NCBI GenBank assembly: GCA_029204225.1
Contig: CM055097.1
Location: forward strand, 25,639,039 to 25,703,038
Direction of reading: 5' to 3'
Length of the DNA: 64,000 nt
Source: Diphasiastrum complanatum
Lineage: Eukaryota > Streptophyta > Lycopodiopsida > Lycopodiales > Lycopodiaceae
Shown: piece by piece, positions 21,360 to 31,420 of the stretch
How the letters are laid out: every line of letters starts with the position of its first letter
How positions within the stretch are numbered: the stretch's first letter is position 1
Made by a program: the position numbers and the translations under genes
The notes under the pieces: generated by a model
What the model saw: the letters and a program-made list of their open reading frames with translations, nothing else
Databases searched by the model: none
Told to the model about the DNA's origin: nothing

Positions 21360-22290
21360 GAGGCAGATGATGTGGAGAGAGATGGAGAGGAAGTTGTAAT
21401 GGTGGCCATAGTATCGCGAGGTGGGGATGAGGCGATGAAGATATTTATGGGAGGGCCGAGAGGAGAGGAGACGTCCTGAGTGATGAAAGTTCCATCAAGC
21501 GATTGGAAAAACTGATTAAGGACCTCTTTGTAAATAAGGTGGGCCCAGTTGTTGATGGATGAGGGGTGTGCAGAATTGGAGTGAAAAAAAAAGTCAGAAG
21601 GTAATGGAAGGAGATTTTGGAGATCATGTCAACTCAAGCTGAGCCGACAATCAAATATGTGGTAATCAACGAGGTTGCTGCTCATAGGGGAGTGCTTGTG
21701 ATAAACAAAATAAAAACGCTGTCATTGGTGGTCATAGGTAGGAGGGCAGTGGGATCTAGGTATATGCCAAACTGCAGCATGAGCTATTCGACCTTTGAGT
21801 GTGAGCTCACCAATGGGTAGCTCGAGGTCTTAGATACCGATTCTTGCAAGAGTTGGATCATCACGAACGTACCATTGTGTGTTGTTGGTAAAGGTAGAGG
21901 ATCTATCTCAGGTGACAAGTGTGGCGGGGATGAAACCACCAAGTCCAACAGCTTGTAGGATAACGTTGAAAGAGGGGGTGAGCCATTGGCAAAGTTCATG
22001 GCTTGGGGAGCAGAAGGAGCTGCAAACAAGTGAGGCCTCGCCCTCCTCTTGGGGAGAGTCAGATTCAGTCTCTGAACCTGAATCAGAGACTTGCACATGC
22101 ATCTTGCCCTTAGGCTCTAGTTGTTATCTCTTAGGTGGGGTTTGGTGGGTCAGGGAGGCTTGGGATATGGTCGGGCCGGCTTGGACAGGAAGCCCAATTT
22201 TAAGTTTTTTGGGAGGGAGATATCCCTTAGGACCTTTGGATGTCAATTTATAGTGAGTGTCGGGTCTCTCTGAGCGTTGGTCTGACATGA
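21360..22290 (-). pseudogene. Unrecognised family X, copy 1 (decayed)
   Basis: On minus a mostly continuous frame with several stops starts MSDQRSERPDTHYKLT. It passes an acidic segment (SDSGSETESDSPQEE) and contains CQWLTPSFNVILQAVGLGGF, then TYDHQ-stop-QRFYFVYHK and INNWAHLIYKEVLNQFFQ, followed by a Ser/Thr/Pro-rich tail. Spacing and residues (W…F..QA.G, NNW..L…) resemble the two-piece gene at 34354-34870 and 43074-45093. I do not recognise the family; a faint resemblance to the 'putative plant transposon protein' domain is possible but unproven. The Tat-like element inserted just upstream of its start. Confidence 0.4.
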
Positions 22291-22315
22291 TGGAGAGGGG
22301 GGGTGTAGGGATGGT

Positions 22316-23419
22316 TGTCGTAGTATACCAATTGTATTTGGTATAGTTTTGTAGTATTTAATGTCGAATCCCCAAGAGGATATCTTCTTTATGGTATAAT
22401 GTTGATATTGTTCTGACTTATTCGTATGATATAAAATGGAGAATTAGTCTGGTTGTCAAACAGACATTTGGGTTAAGTAACCAGTATTACTTAATGGATA
22501 AATGAATGTTTAAAATTGGAATATCAGTCTTCTCTTTCGAATCGAAGAATTGGCGTTCTACAAGAGAATTGTTACCAGAGTAGTACGAATGTACTCCACT
22601 CTATCTAATTAAGGTGTCGGCAAGAATTCGGATTGATTTCGATGTATTCGTTCATCAGTGATTAAAGTTAATCTTATTCTTGGATTAACAAAAGTTAAAC
22701 AGTAGTCCTCAACAACTAGTGTTCTCCTCAGAGTTAAATCTCTTGTATAATCTTCGAATATGTTAGAAACATATGTTCGGAGATATTCAGAATACAGATA
22801 TCTTATCTCAATTCTTCAGACATGGACTATCAATTCAGTTGTATACATACTTTTCTATCGATGACTGAGATAGACTTCTGATGATAAACGTTATTTGGGT
22901 ATCGAACAAGTATTCGAGTGTCGAACAAATATCCGAATGAACGAATAAGTTAGTTTTAAGACAGTTCGTTAGAACACTTTTACGGATACACAGCATAGAC
23001 TGTAATGTGCTTATGCAACTGTCTGACCAGAGATAGATTTATATAAGAAAGATTGAGTACTTCAGAAGATCTCTCACAAGTACAGAGGCGTGTCGCTTTA
23101 CTGAATAAGATTAACCAATATATATCTGACACGTATGTAGATTATACCGCAAAGATGTATCTAACCCTGAGTTTAGATTACTATAGTTAGAATTGTCGAT
23201 TCGGATCGAGTCGTTTCATGTAAGTGTCTTTATTTAAGGGTTGTTGTAGATGTCGCTTCATTGCTGAGGACTTGTCCTTTATATGTGATATTTAGTATGT
23301 CGCGAAAAATATAGGCAGGTCCCTTCATTATAAATGTATCCAGCTCTTGTCTTCTTATGTGAATATATATTGCTTCATTCGGATGTATATTCGTTGTTTA
23401 ATAAATACACATCTTCACA
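22316..23419 (-). repeat. 3' LTR of the Tat-like element
   Basis: 1104 bp, TGTCGTAGTATACC…CATCTTCACA in plus reading. Lacks 110 bp present in the 5' LTR at 30788-30897, including its TTTATAAAG box. Confidence 0.95.
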
Positions 23420-23432
23420 TATCCCCCTCCTC
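23420..23432 (-). other. Polypurine tract
   Basis: Minus strand GAGGAGGGGGATA abuts the 3' LTR. Confidence 0.8.
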
Positions 23433-23639
23433 AAATGTGAAACGTCCTCGTGAACAAACAGTATTCTTTTTGAGATTTGGTCGTTGATTAGAAAAGAATA
23501 TATTCGGTTCGTTGATCAATTCGTCTTTAAAAGATATTTCTTCAGTAGGAACTTTATTCGAATTGATGGTTATTGCCTTCAAGTATTTGAAAACATCAGA
23601 TACAGCATCACATAGGTAAAGGATTTGGAAAAGAACTCT

Positions 23640-24200
23640 TTAGTCTTGATACATCTGGTCATATAATTGCTGAGCGAGGTCTAAATCCCTTTGACATTCG
23701 AGTAACAATAGTTTTTCTCGAGAACGAGAGTATCTGCCAATAGCAAGATTTCCGAATTCTTCTAAATGTATCGGAAGAAGAGTGCCATCAAATAATTCTT
23801 GTACTAATTTGACATCTTCCTCCGAATCGTTCCTTAATCTGATCTCTCGAAAGAATCGTGCTGAATGCTGTAAATAATTACACTTAATATACAAATTTTG
23901 TACAAAAAATAAGGTCTTTGCTGCAAATGTGCCGAACTGTCGATAAGAATATGTACAAAATAATTTATAAGCACGGGAATTCGTTCGATCCTGCAGACTG
24001 TGTTTGATTTCTGCAAAATATTCAGCAAAATTGCGCTCCCAGTCAATGTAGATCTCATATAGTTCAGGATACGCCATATTTATATTGATCAGCAAACCCG
24101 CATTGTCGAATGCTGCTATGTCCGCACGCTCCGTTGGTTTGTACAGTTCGAATTGACAGTGTCGTCTCCAAAATTGTCGTTTTCGATCGTCGACCTCCAA
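23640..24200 (-). CDS. Extra ORF downstream of pol in the Tat-like element (186 codons)
   Basis: Same strand as gag-pol, between the pol stop and the 3' LTR, where Athila elements keep an env-like gene. Starts MEVDDRKRQFWRRHCQFELY. The rest is helical-looking, rich in aromatic and charged residues: NMAYPELYEIYIDWERNFAEY, FCTYSYRQFGTFAAKTLFF, NYLQHSARFFREIRLR, ECQRDLDLAQQLYDQM. No signal peptide, no hydrophobic membrane segment, no zinc or nuclease motif. Intact although pol carries two stops. Function unknown. It could be a captured host segment or an accessory protein. Confidence 0.75.
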   Translation of the reverse strand: MEVDDRKRQFWRRHCQFELYKPTERADIAAFDNAGLLININMAYPELYEIYIDWERNFAEYFAEIKHSLQDRTNSRAYKLFCTYSYRQFGTFAAKTLFFVQNLYIKCNYLQHSARFFREIRLRNDSEEDVKLVQELFDGTLLPIHLEEFGNLAIGRYSRSREKLLLLECQRDLDLAQQLYDQMYQD

Positions 24201-24349
24201 AAAAATAAAAAAATAAATAAATAAATAAATATTAATAAATACGCAAATAAGACTCGAATGATGTTCGGATGATAGTATTCGAAGGATGTTCGGGTGGTAT
24301 TCGAATGAATGATCGGATGATATTCGAATGAATGATCGGATGATATTCG
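24201..24349 (-). repeat. Spacer with 21-bp tandem repeats between extra ORF and pol
   Basis: AAATAAATAAATAAATAAAT then units of GAATGATCGGATGATATTCG (at least two perfect, others degenerate), rich in the TTCGAA wording of this element. Confidence 0.7.
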
Positions 24350-26812
24350 TTAAATAAAATATTTCTTGAGTCTGGAGCCGTTAATACGTGTAGGTAGGAG
24401 TTCTCCTTCGAGTGACTCAAGTTGTACCGAACCATTCTCGAATACTTCGATTACTTTGTACGGTCCCAACCATTTCATATGAAGTTTTCCCGGAAACTTT
24501 TGGTGACGACTATCATAAACAAGGGCAAAGTCATTGGTCTTAAGATCGCAGATCTTAAGTGTAAAATCATATTTAATCTTTCGTTGCTCCTGAATTTTCT
24601 TTGTAAGTTCGAGTGAACGTGTTCGAGCTTCCGAAAGTTCTTCGATAATCAATAACCGTTCGTTGGTACAGTCTGCCTCTGTCCGTTCTGCTTGTATTCG
24701 GAAGGTAGGTATTTCAAATTCGATAGGCAGGATTGGATGCATTCCGTACGTAAGATAATAAGAGGTCTGTTGAGTAGTGATCTTTTCAGTGTTTCTATAT
24801 GCCCAGAGAACAGAGGGTAACTTTTGATCCCAGTCTGAAGCATGTGCAACAGAAATTTTATTAAGGATCTTACATAATATGCCATTTGCTCTCTCTGTTA
24901 ACCCATTAGCTTTCGGATTATAAGGTGTTGTCTTCCTATGTTTGATCTGGAAATAATTTGTCAGGTGTCGAATTGTTTCATTCAGAAAGTGTGTTCCTCG
25001 ATCACTGACAAGTTCTAAAGGACAACCATATCGTGTAATAATAGATTTGAAAAGAAAAGCTGCGACAGTCTTCGAGTCGTTTCGTTTCGTTCCTTCAGCT
25101 TCCACATTCTTTGTCGCATAATCCGTTGCTACCAAGATATATCGACACTTGGTGTGTCGGGTTACTGGTTTGATTGGCCCGACAAAGTCGATCCCCCATT
25201 TTTCGAATGGTGCGAGCGGTAAAATTGGTGTCAATGGCCAATTCATTGCTTTAGTTGGTTTACCAGACCTTTGGCATGGATCACAAGATCGAATATAGAT
25301 AGAGACATCTTTAAACATAGTAGGCCACCAATACTTGGCATTTAATATCTTTTTAACAGTGTTTTTGAGGGCAAAGTGACCTCCGGCATCTTCCGAATGT
25401 AAGGCTTGGATGACTCTCGAAATTTGTTCGGCTTCAAGACACCTTCTTAATTGATTATCAGCACCAAGTTTATACAGGATATTATTGATAATTGTATATG
25501 GTGCAACTTTGTATTGAAACACTGTTTTCTTCTCCAAGTCATATCCATCAGGATATATCTGATCTTTGAGATAATCAATAATATCAGAATAAAAAGAATT
25601 CGATGAAGATAACTCGAACAAATTTTCATCTGGGAAATCGTCATTCAATGGGTTTTCAATTTTTCCAGTGCTTATTCGTGAAAGGTAATCCGCATTGGTA
25701 TGGTATTTCCCTTGGCGAAGTTCAACTGTATAAGTGAATTCTTGTAATAACAGAACCCAGCGAGCTATTCGTCCTGATAAATCTGGTTTGTTTACTAGAT
25801 ATTTCAGAGCATAGTGATCCACATGGAAAATAAAAGCATACCCCAGCAAATAATGCCGAAATTTCTTAACTGTAAATATCATTCCAAGTGCTTCTCGTTC
25901 TGTCGCCGAATAATTCTTCTCCGAAGAACTGAGTTGTCGACTAGCATAATATATTGGATAGTCTTTCTTCCGTTCGTCCTTCTGGCTTAGACATACACCA
26001 ATAGCGAATGCTGACACATCCACATAACAATAAAATATAATTGACCAATTAGGTGGTCTTAAGATCGGTGCATTGATCAGTTTCTGTTTGAGATTTTCGA
26101 AAGCTTTTTGGTGTTCTTCTGTCCAAAGATACACCACTTCCTTCTTTAATAATTGAGTAAGTGCTGCAGATATTGAGGCATGATTCTGGATAAACCTTCG
26201 ATAATAACCGACATGTCCCAAAAAGACTCGAAGTTCGCGAAGATTTGTTGGTATAAGCAAATTCCGTATTACTTCGATTTTATCTTTGTCGACCTCGATC
26301 CCTCGATTGGATATTCTGTGTCCTAGAAGAATGCCTTCTCTCATTCTGAAGAAACATTTTTCGGGATGGAGTGACAGACAAGTGTCTCGACACTTGTGTA
26401 AGGTTAGCTTCAGTTTCTGGATATGAGATTTGCTATCGCTGTATACACAGAAGTCGTCAATAAATATTTCGAGAAAAAATCGTAAAAACGCGGCAAAAAT
26501 CAGCATCATAATTCGTTGAAAAGTCGCCGGCGCATTACAGAGACCAAAGGGCATTCTATTGTAGGCATAAGTGCCCCAATCGGTGGTGAATGTGGTTTTC
26601 GCTTTATCCTCCTTCCGCATTCTAACTTGATTATAGCCTGAAAAACCATCACAGAAACTATATCGTTCTTGTCCAGCTACCTGATCCAGAATAGAATCAG
26701 TGAATGGTAACGGATGATGATCTTTCTGTGTAGCTGCATTGAGCTTTCGAAAGTCCTGGCATATACGAATCTTGCCAGTCTTCTTCTTTGGTACTACCAC
26801 AATAGGTGACAC
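24350..26812 (-). CDS. Pol: RT, RNase H and integrase (820 codons after an in-frame TGA)
   Basis: From SPIVVVPKKKTGKIRICQDF. RT with MPFGLCNAPATFQ and catalytic FIDDF at ~117; RNase H with YVDVSAFAIG (~265) and ALKYLVNKPDLSGRIARW; integrase zinc region H..H..C..C at ~478-510 (SCDPCQRSGK); core D in WGIDFVGP (~542), D in SDRGTHF (~604), E in NGLTERANG (~640). C-terminal part LKTNDFALVYD…GKLHMKWLGPYKV is GPY-like without chromodomain. The listed ATG is only the first Met after the TGA at 26843-26845; the natural frame is continuous with 26843-27541 (SSEWVSPIVVV). Catalytic residues all present. Confidence 0.92.
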   Translation of the reverse strand: MSPIVVVPKKKTGKIRICQDFRKLNAATQKDHHPLPFTDSILDQVAGQERYSFCDGFSGYNQVRMRKEDKAKTTFTTDWGTYAYNRMPFGLCNAPATFQRIMMLIFAAFLRFFLEIFIDDFCVYSDSKSHIQKLKLTLHKCRDTCLSLHPEKCFFRMREGILLGHRISNRGIEVDKDKIEVIRNLLIPTNLRELRVFLGHVGYYRRFIQNHASISAALTQLLKKEVVYLWTEEHQKAFENLKQKLINAPILRPPNWSIIFYCYVDVSAFAIGVCLSQKDERKKDYPIYYASRQLSSSEKNYSATEREALGMIFTVKKFRHYLLGYAFIFHVDHYALKYLVNKPDLSGRIARWVLLLQEFTYTVELRQGKYHTNADYLSRISTGKIENPLNDDFPDENLFELSSSNSFYSDIIDYLKDQIYPDGYDLEKKTVFQYKVAPYTIINNILYKLGADNQLRRCLEAEQISRVIQALHSEDAGGHFALKNTVKKILNAKYWWPTMFKDVSIYIRSCDPCQRSGKPTKAMNWPLTPILPLAPFEKWGIDFVGPIKPVTRHTKCRYILVATDYATKNVEAEGTKRNDSKTVAAFLFKSIITRYGCPLELVSDRGTHFLNETIRHLTNYFQIKHRKTTPYNPKANGLTERANGILCKILNKISVAHASDWDQKLPSVLWAYRNTEKITTQQTSYYLTYGMHPILPIEFEIPTFRIQAERTEADCTNERLLIIEELSEARTRSLELTKKIQEQRKIKYDFTLKICDLKTNDFALVYDSRHQKFPGKLHMKWLGPYKVIEVFENGSVQLESLEGELLPTRINGSRLKKYFI

Positions 26813-26842
26813 CCATTCGCTACTTAAGACAGGATAAATAAT

Positions 26843-27541
26843 TCATGCTTTTAGATATTTGTTGAGTTCGTCTTTTACCATTAAAGAGTACTTTGGATTA
26901 AGTCGATACTGTCTCTGACGAACAGGAATAGCGTTCTCCTTTACATCAATTCGATGTTCACCATATTCGGCAGGAATTCCTTTTAAGTCATCAAGCGACC
27001 ATGCAAAGACGTCCTGATACTCTTTAAGCAATTCAGTGTATTTAGATAACTCAGTTTCTCCCAAGGACTTTGCAACATGGACACATATGCCCGGTGCAAG
27101 TTCAATTTGCTCTGTTGAATCAGGTAAAATCATACCTTCTGTCATACTAGACTTTGAATATCCATGAATTTCGCGCATTGCTGTCTCCATAGATATGTTC
27201 GTGTCGACAGACTGATTCTTATTTTCAATTTCTTCGTCTGATTCGTGCGAGTCGTCCGATTCGTACGAATCTGTTGATTCGTCTTCAGTAATAACTAGTT
27301 CATCTAGTTCTGTGTTGCAAACATCGATGAATTCTTCTGCATTATCTGATTCGTTATCATTCTCATAGCATTCGAAAAATTTAACTTCGACATCTGAAAC
27401 ATTAGAGAAGATATTTAGTGCATAAGAAGAATTTTCCGAAGTATAGCTAGTGTCGGTCATAGGAGTTTCGCCTTCGTATCTATCTTTATTCCAGGTAATG
27501 ATCTCCTCTGCTGGTTTTCCACGATTATTGGTCTCGCCAGT
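26843..27541 (-). CDS. Pro-RT linker segment of the polyprotein, bounded by stops
   Basis: Same frame as gag-pro and pol. From after the TAA (27542-27544) it reads TGETNNRGKPAEEIITWNKD, an acidic serine-rich linker (DESTDSYESDDSHESDEE), then the pre-RT block EYQDVFAWSLDDLKGIP…HRIDVKENAIPVRQRQYRLNP. It ends at YLKA before TGA where Gly (GGA) is expected. First ATG at 27460. Two single-base nonsense changes, no frameshift. Confidence 0.85.
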   Translation of the reverse strand, partial: TGETNNRGKPAEEIITWNKDRYEGETPMTDTSYTSENSSYALNIFSNVSDVEVKFFECYENDNESDNAEEFIDVCNTELDELVITEDESTDSYESDDSHESDEEIENKNQSVDTNISMETAMREIHGYSKSSMTEGMILPDSTEQIELAPGICVHVAKSLGETELSKYTELLKEYQDVFAWSLDDLKGIPAEYGEHRIDVKENAIPVRQRQYRLNPKYSLMVKDELNKYLKA

Positions 27542-29926
27542 TTAAAATCTTAATTTCCTAGACTTCCAATGAACACTAGCATTTGACTGATACAGCCACG
27601 GCCTTCCGATTAGCACAGAGTAAGAAGGCAAACCCATTGGTTTGATAACAATAAAATTCATGGTAAAAGGCTTGGCTTGTATATACACAGTAACGTTCTC
27701 CAGCTCTCCGACAGGCTTTCGTCGTGTTGAGTCTGCCAACTTGATATTTCGGTTGGTTGGTCGAATATCTGTCAAACCCAGAGCGTGAGCAGTTTCTTCA
27801 GTAATAATATTGACGCTCGAACCTGAATCAATCGGCACATGTTCGATTAAGCATCCCTCAATAGTAATGTCGATTTCCGGTGCGCCAAGATCTCCCAAAT
27901 CAATAGATAATACTCCTAATTCTGGCAAGGGATTTCTTTTCTTCTTCTTTGGAGTAGAAAGTCCTTTTAACTGCCTGCGATAGTAAGTATTGTCTGCCAA
28001 CAATTGTTCGAATGTGATATTTGGACGAAGAGAACCAATATCAGTTACGATATCGTAATCTTTCGTCTTCGATATCGGCTTGTCAATCATGGCTTCCGAC
28101 AGTTTGGTTTTATGAATTGATTCGTTCCCTTCTTCGAATGTGACTTTCCTTTCTGTAGCTGCTCTTTGTAGTTCTTCTTCAATTATTTCTTTCGCTTCTG
28201 CAGATATATCTTTTGAAAACAAATTTTTAGCATTTCGATCATAGTCGGGATCATCTTTAATATCTTCTTTTGTTAGGAATTTATTCGTTCCCTTCTTCTT
28301 AGATGATTTTCTGCGTTTCTTCGAGGAACCTTTCGAGTTGGTTTTCGAGTCATCTTTTGAAGAACTCCTCGTATTTACTTTGAATATTGTTTCCATATCA
28401 CTTGGCCAAGATTGGTCAGTTGTCCTCGTTGATTGGTTTTCCACAAGATCAATTTTTTGTATAACCGCATCTGCCGAAACTTTTCCTTTCGAGTCTACCA
28501 TTGCAGCAGGTGTCGCTACATACTGGTATTTAGGTCTTGGCCTCTGTGGTTGGGGACAATCAGGATATTTGTGGCCTGGTTCTTTACAATTTGAACAGAG
28601 AGGTACATACCCAATTGGCTTCCGTGGTTGCGGACAGTCTGGTGAAAAATGTCCTGGTTCTCCACAATTGTAACAATTGCCCGAAACTGGTCTTGGAAAA
28701 TTTGAAGTCTTTGTTGTTGATGTTACAAATTCGGGTGGATTATATCTTTTCGGTCCGAATTTGGGGGTGGATTGCTGGAACGGTGTAGTCGTGCCTTGAA
28801 CAAAATTTGTTGTTGTATCATTATTCTGAAAAATAAACAGCACCTCCTGTGTTGGATCTTCAACGTAAGATATATTCACTGTTCTGCAATCTTCCTTCGA
28901 ATGTCCTGATGCACCGCACCTCGTACACCATAGTCCTGAATTGGAAGAAGATGATTTCGGTCTCTTGTCAGCAACCTCTGAAATCTGAACTTTTAGATCG
29001 TTGAATTTTTTGTTAATATCTGCAAGATCTCTCCTCCAAATCTTTTCGACCTTTGATGTTGTTGGCTTCATCTCCGAATTTTTATCTTCCTTTCGTTTGG
29101 GTTTTCGTTTACTACTTCGTTCTCTCTCATCAGTCTCAGAGTCGGATGAGTCGTGTAATTCGGATTCTGAACTGGAGGAACTGGAACTGGATTCAGACTT
29201 CGAATCCTCTTCACTGCCACTGGAAACATGCTTAGACTTTCGACTTCGTCTAGTTGATTTTCTCTTCTGAGCAAGCTTAGAAGTCTCATAGTTTTCAGCA
29301 CTTGCAATGACTGCTGCTAAGGTAGTCGTATCACCTTGTCTGCAGTATCGATTTATACTCGGTGGTAAACCTGACAGAAACCATTCAATCTGCATCGCAA
29401 CGGGGTATACTCCAGTTAGTTTTCCAATAAGATTCTTGACCTTACGAGTATACCTTCTCAGAGATTCTCGACTCTTCTTCTCTATGTTGTTGAGTCTGCC
29501 GAGTACTCTGGATGAATAACCAATTTCTCTGAATTGGTGTAGAAACGCATCTTTCAGCAGCAACCAGGTAGCCACTCGTCCTGGTTCGACTTGGCTGTAC
29601 CATATGCGTGCTTGTTTTCTGAGAAGACCAGGAAAAATCCTCAGTTTGTCCGCCTCCGAACCTTCATTATTCGCGTTCGCAATTGATTCGAACTGCGAAA
29701 CATAACTGTCCGTATCATCTGAGGTTGTTTCTTTGAAATAATCGTATCTGATCTTCGAAATTGAAGAAAGTCGGGGTGCAGGGCCTTCCATATTCGGTTT
29801 TAGTTTGGCAACTGGTTTTAACAAATCCGAATAAGTTTCAGCTCTATCAGAACTTCCAGATAAATTTCTGAAAAAATCTTCTCGAATCTTTCGATATCTT
29901 TCGAGTCGGGAAGCTCTGTCTGACAT
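27542..29926 (-). CDS. Gag and protease of the Tat-like element (794 codons)
   Basis: Starts MSDRASRLERYRKIREDFF. The capsid domain has KIRYDYFKETTSDDTDSYVS, LLKDAFLHQFREIGY and SLRRYTRKVKNLIGKL. A Ser/Glu-rich and Lys-rich linker follows, then three zinc knuckles: CTRCGASGHSKEDC (~332), CYNCGEPGHFSPDC (~418) and CSNCKEPGHKYPDC (~440), all CX2CX4HX4C. Next comes a basic, nuclear-signal-like stretch (GSSKKRRKSSKKKGTNK), and finally an aspartic protease with PIDSGSSVNII (~703) and VLIGRPWL. Three knuckles are more than the usual one or two. Ends at TAA where Lys fits. Confidence 0.92.
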   Translation of the reverse strand: MSDRASRLERYRKIREDFFRNLSGSSDRAETYSDLLKPVAKLKPNMEGPAPRLSSISKIRYDYFKETTSDDTDSYVSQFESIANANNEGSEADKLRIFPGLLRKQARIWYSQVEPGRVATWLLLKDAFLHQFREIGYSSRVLGRLNNIEKKSRESLRRYTRKVKNLIGKLTGVYPVAMQIEWFLSGLPPSINRYCRQGDTTTLAAVIASAENYETSKLAQKRKSTRRSRKSKHVSSGSEEDSKSESSSSSSSSESELHDSSDSETDERERSSKRKPKRKEDKNSEMKPTTSKVEKIWRRDLADINKKFNDLKVQISEVADKRPKSSSSNSGLWCTRCGASGHSKEDCRTVNISYVEDPTQEVLFIFQNNDTTTNFVQGTTTPFQQSTPKFGPKRYNPPEFVTSTTKTSNFPRPVSGNCYNCGEPGHFSPDCPQPRKPIGYVPLCSNCKEPGHKYPDCPQPQRPRPKYQYVATPAAMVDSKGKVSADAVIQKIDLVENQSTRTTDQSWPSDMETIFKVNTRSSSKDDSKTNSKGSSKKRRKSSKKKGTNKFLTKEDIKDDPDYDRNAKNLFSKDISAEAKEIIEEELQRAATERKVTFEEGNESIHKTKLSEAMIDKPISKTKDYDIVTDIGSLRPNITFEQLLADNTYYRRQLKGLSTPKKKKRNPLPELGVLSIDLGDLGAPEIDITIEGCLIEHVPIDSGSSVNIITEETAHALGLTDIRPTNRNIKLADSTRRKPVGELENVTVYIQAKPFTMNFIVIKPMGLPSYSVLIGRPWLYQSNASVHWKSRKLRF

Positions 29927-29984
29927 ATACTTATTAATGATGATGATTTTGTCAGTTTTATATCAACATGTTTGTTTTTGGCTA

Positions 29985-30002
29985 TCCCCGGCAACGGCGC
30001 CA
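29985..30002 (-). other. Primer binding site (tRNA-Asp)
   Basis: Minus strand TGGCGCCGTTGCCGGGGA, complementary to the 3' end of tRNA-Asp. It is spaced 12 bp from the 5' LTR. This primer is usual for Athila/Tat-type elements. Confidence 0.92.
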
Positions 30003-30014
30003 AAATTTGGTTTA

Positions 30015-31232
30015 TGTCGTAGTATACCAATTGTATTTGGTATAGTTTTGTAGTATTTAATGTCGAATCCCCAAGAGGATAGCTTCTTTATGGTATAATG
30101 TTGATATTGTTCTGACTTATTCGTATGATATAAAATGGAGAATTAGTCTGGTTGTCAAACAGACATTTGGGTTAAGTAACCAGTATTACTTAATGGATAA
30201 ATGAATGTTTAAAATTGGAATATCAGTCTTCTCTTTCGAATCGAAGAATTGGCGTTCTACAAGAGAATTGTTACCAGAGTAGTACGAATATACTCCACTC
30301 TATCTGATTAAGGTGTCGGCAAGAATTCGGATTGATTTCGATGTATTCGTTCATCAGTGATCAAAGTTAATCTTATTCTTGGATTAACAAAAGTTAAACA
30401 GTAGTCCTCAACAACTAGTGTTCTCCTCAGAGTTAAATCTCTTGTATAATCTTCGAATATGTTAGAAACATATGTTCGGAGATATTCAGAATACAGATAT
30501 CTTATCTCAATTCTTCAGACAGGGACTATCAATTCAGTTGTATACATACTTTTCTATCGATGACTGAGATAGACTTCTGATGATAAACGTTATTCGGGTA
30601 TCGAACAAGTATTCGAGTGTCGAACAAATATCCGAATGAACGAATAAGTTAGTTTTAAGACAGTTCGTTAGAACACTTTTACGGATACACAGCATAGACT
30701 GTAATGTGCTTATGCAACTGTCTGACCAGAGATAGATTTATATAAGAAAGATTGTTAGAGTACTTCAGAAGATCTCTCACAAGTACATAAACTTTTATCT
30801 CTCAGCGAATACATAAACTGTATCTCCTGGTGAGTAAGACTGAATCGTGTCTTCTCTTTATCATCTTCAAAGCGAACAATCACGTCTTTATAAATTAGAG
30901 GCGTGTCGCTTTACTGAATAAGGTTAACCAATATATATCTGACACGTATGTAGATTATACCGCAAAGATGTATCTAACCCTGAGTTTAGATTACTATAGT
31001 TAGAATTGTCGATTCGGATCGAGTCGTTTCATGTAAGTGTCTTTATTTAAGGGTTGTTGTAGATGTCGCTTCATTGCTGAGGACTTGTCCTTTATATGTG
31101 ATATTTAGTATGTCGCGAAAAATATAGGCAGGTCCCTTCATTATAAATGTATCCAGCTCTTGTCTTCTTATGTGAATATATATTGCTTCATTCGGATGTA
31201 TATTCGTTGTTTAATAAATACACATCTTCACA
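30015..31232 (-). repeat. 5' LTR of the Tat-like element
   Basis: 1218 bp. On minus, TTTATAAAG (30884-30892 region) about 340 bp into the LTR is the best TATA candidate and lies in the block missing from the 3' LTR. Confidence 0.95.
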
Positions 31233-31301
31233 ATGGTAGATGGATAGGGAAATGGAAGGTATGGGAGGTAACGGGAGTAAAAAAGTGGAAAGATAAGGGG
31301 G

Positions 31302-31308
<7 letters not shown>

Positions 31309-31333
<25 letters not shown>

Positions 31334-31385
31334 TTATTTATTTATTTATATTTATATTTATATATATTTATTTATTTATTTATTT
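31309..31385. repeat. (TA)n / (TTTA)n microsatellite
   Basis: Alternating TA then TATTTATTTATT units. Confidence 0.9.
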
Positions 31386-31420
31386 GTGTGTCACATTTGT
31401 ACCTATGCATGGAGTAGGAG

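Larger units (their letters stand above)
22316..31232 (-). mobile_element. Tat/Athila-like Ty3/gypsy element, nearly complete
   Basis: 8917 bp with LTRs 22316-23419 and 30015-31232 and a perfect TSD ATGGT (22311-22315, 31233-31237). Primer site for tRNA-Asp, polypurine tract, gag-pro, pol with integrase, and an additional ORF between pol and the 3' LTR. No chromodomain. The LTRs share all but roughly eight substitutions, a 4-bp indel and a 110-bp deletion in the 3' copy, so the insertion is young. Two in-frame stops interrupt the polyprotein. Codons of the type TCGAA/TTCG are conspicuously frequent throughout. Confidence 0.95.

Noticed and set aside
27542-27544. Programmed stop read-through between protease and RT
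   Set aside because: Context (TAA followed by ACT) is not a known read-through signal and a second stop follows; nonsense mutation is simpler.
28338-28673. Antisense frames across the Tat-like gag
   Set aside because: Shadow frames with no start context or domain.
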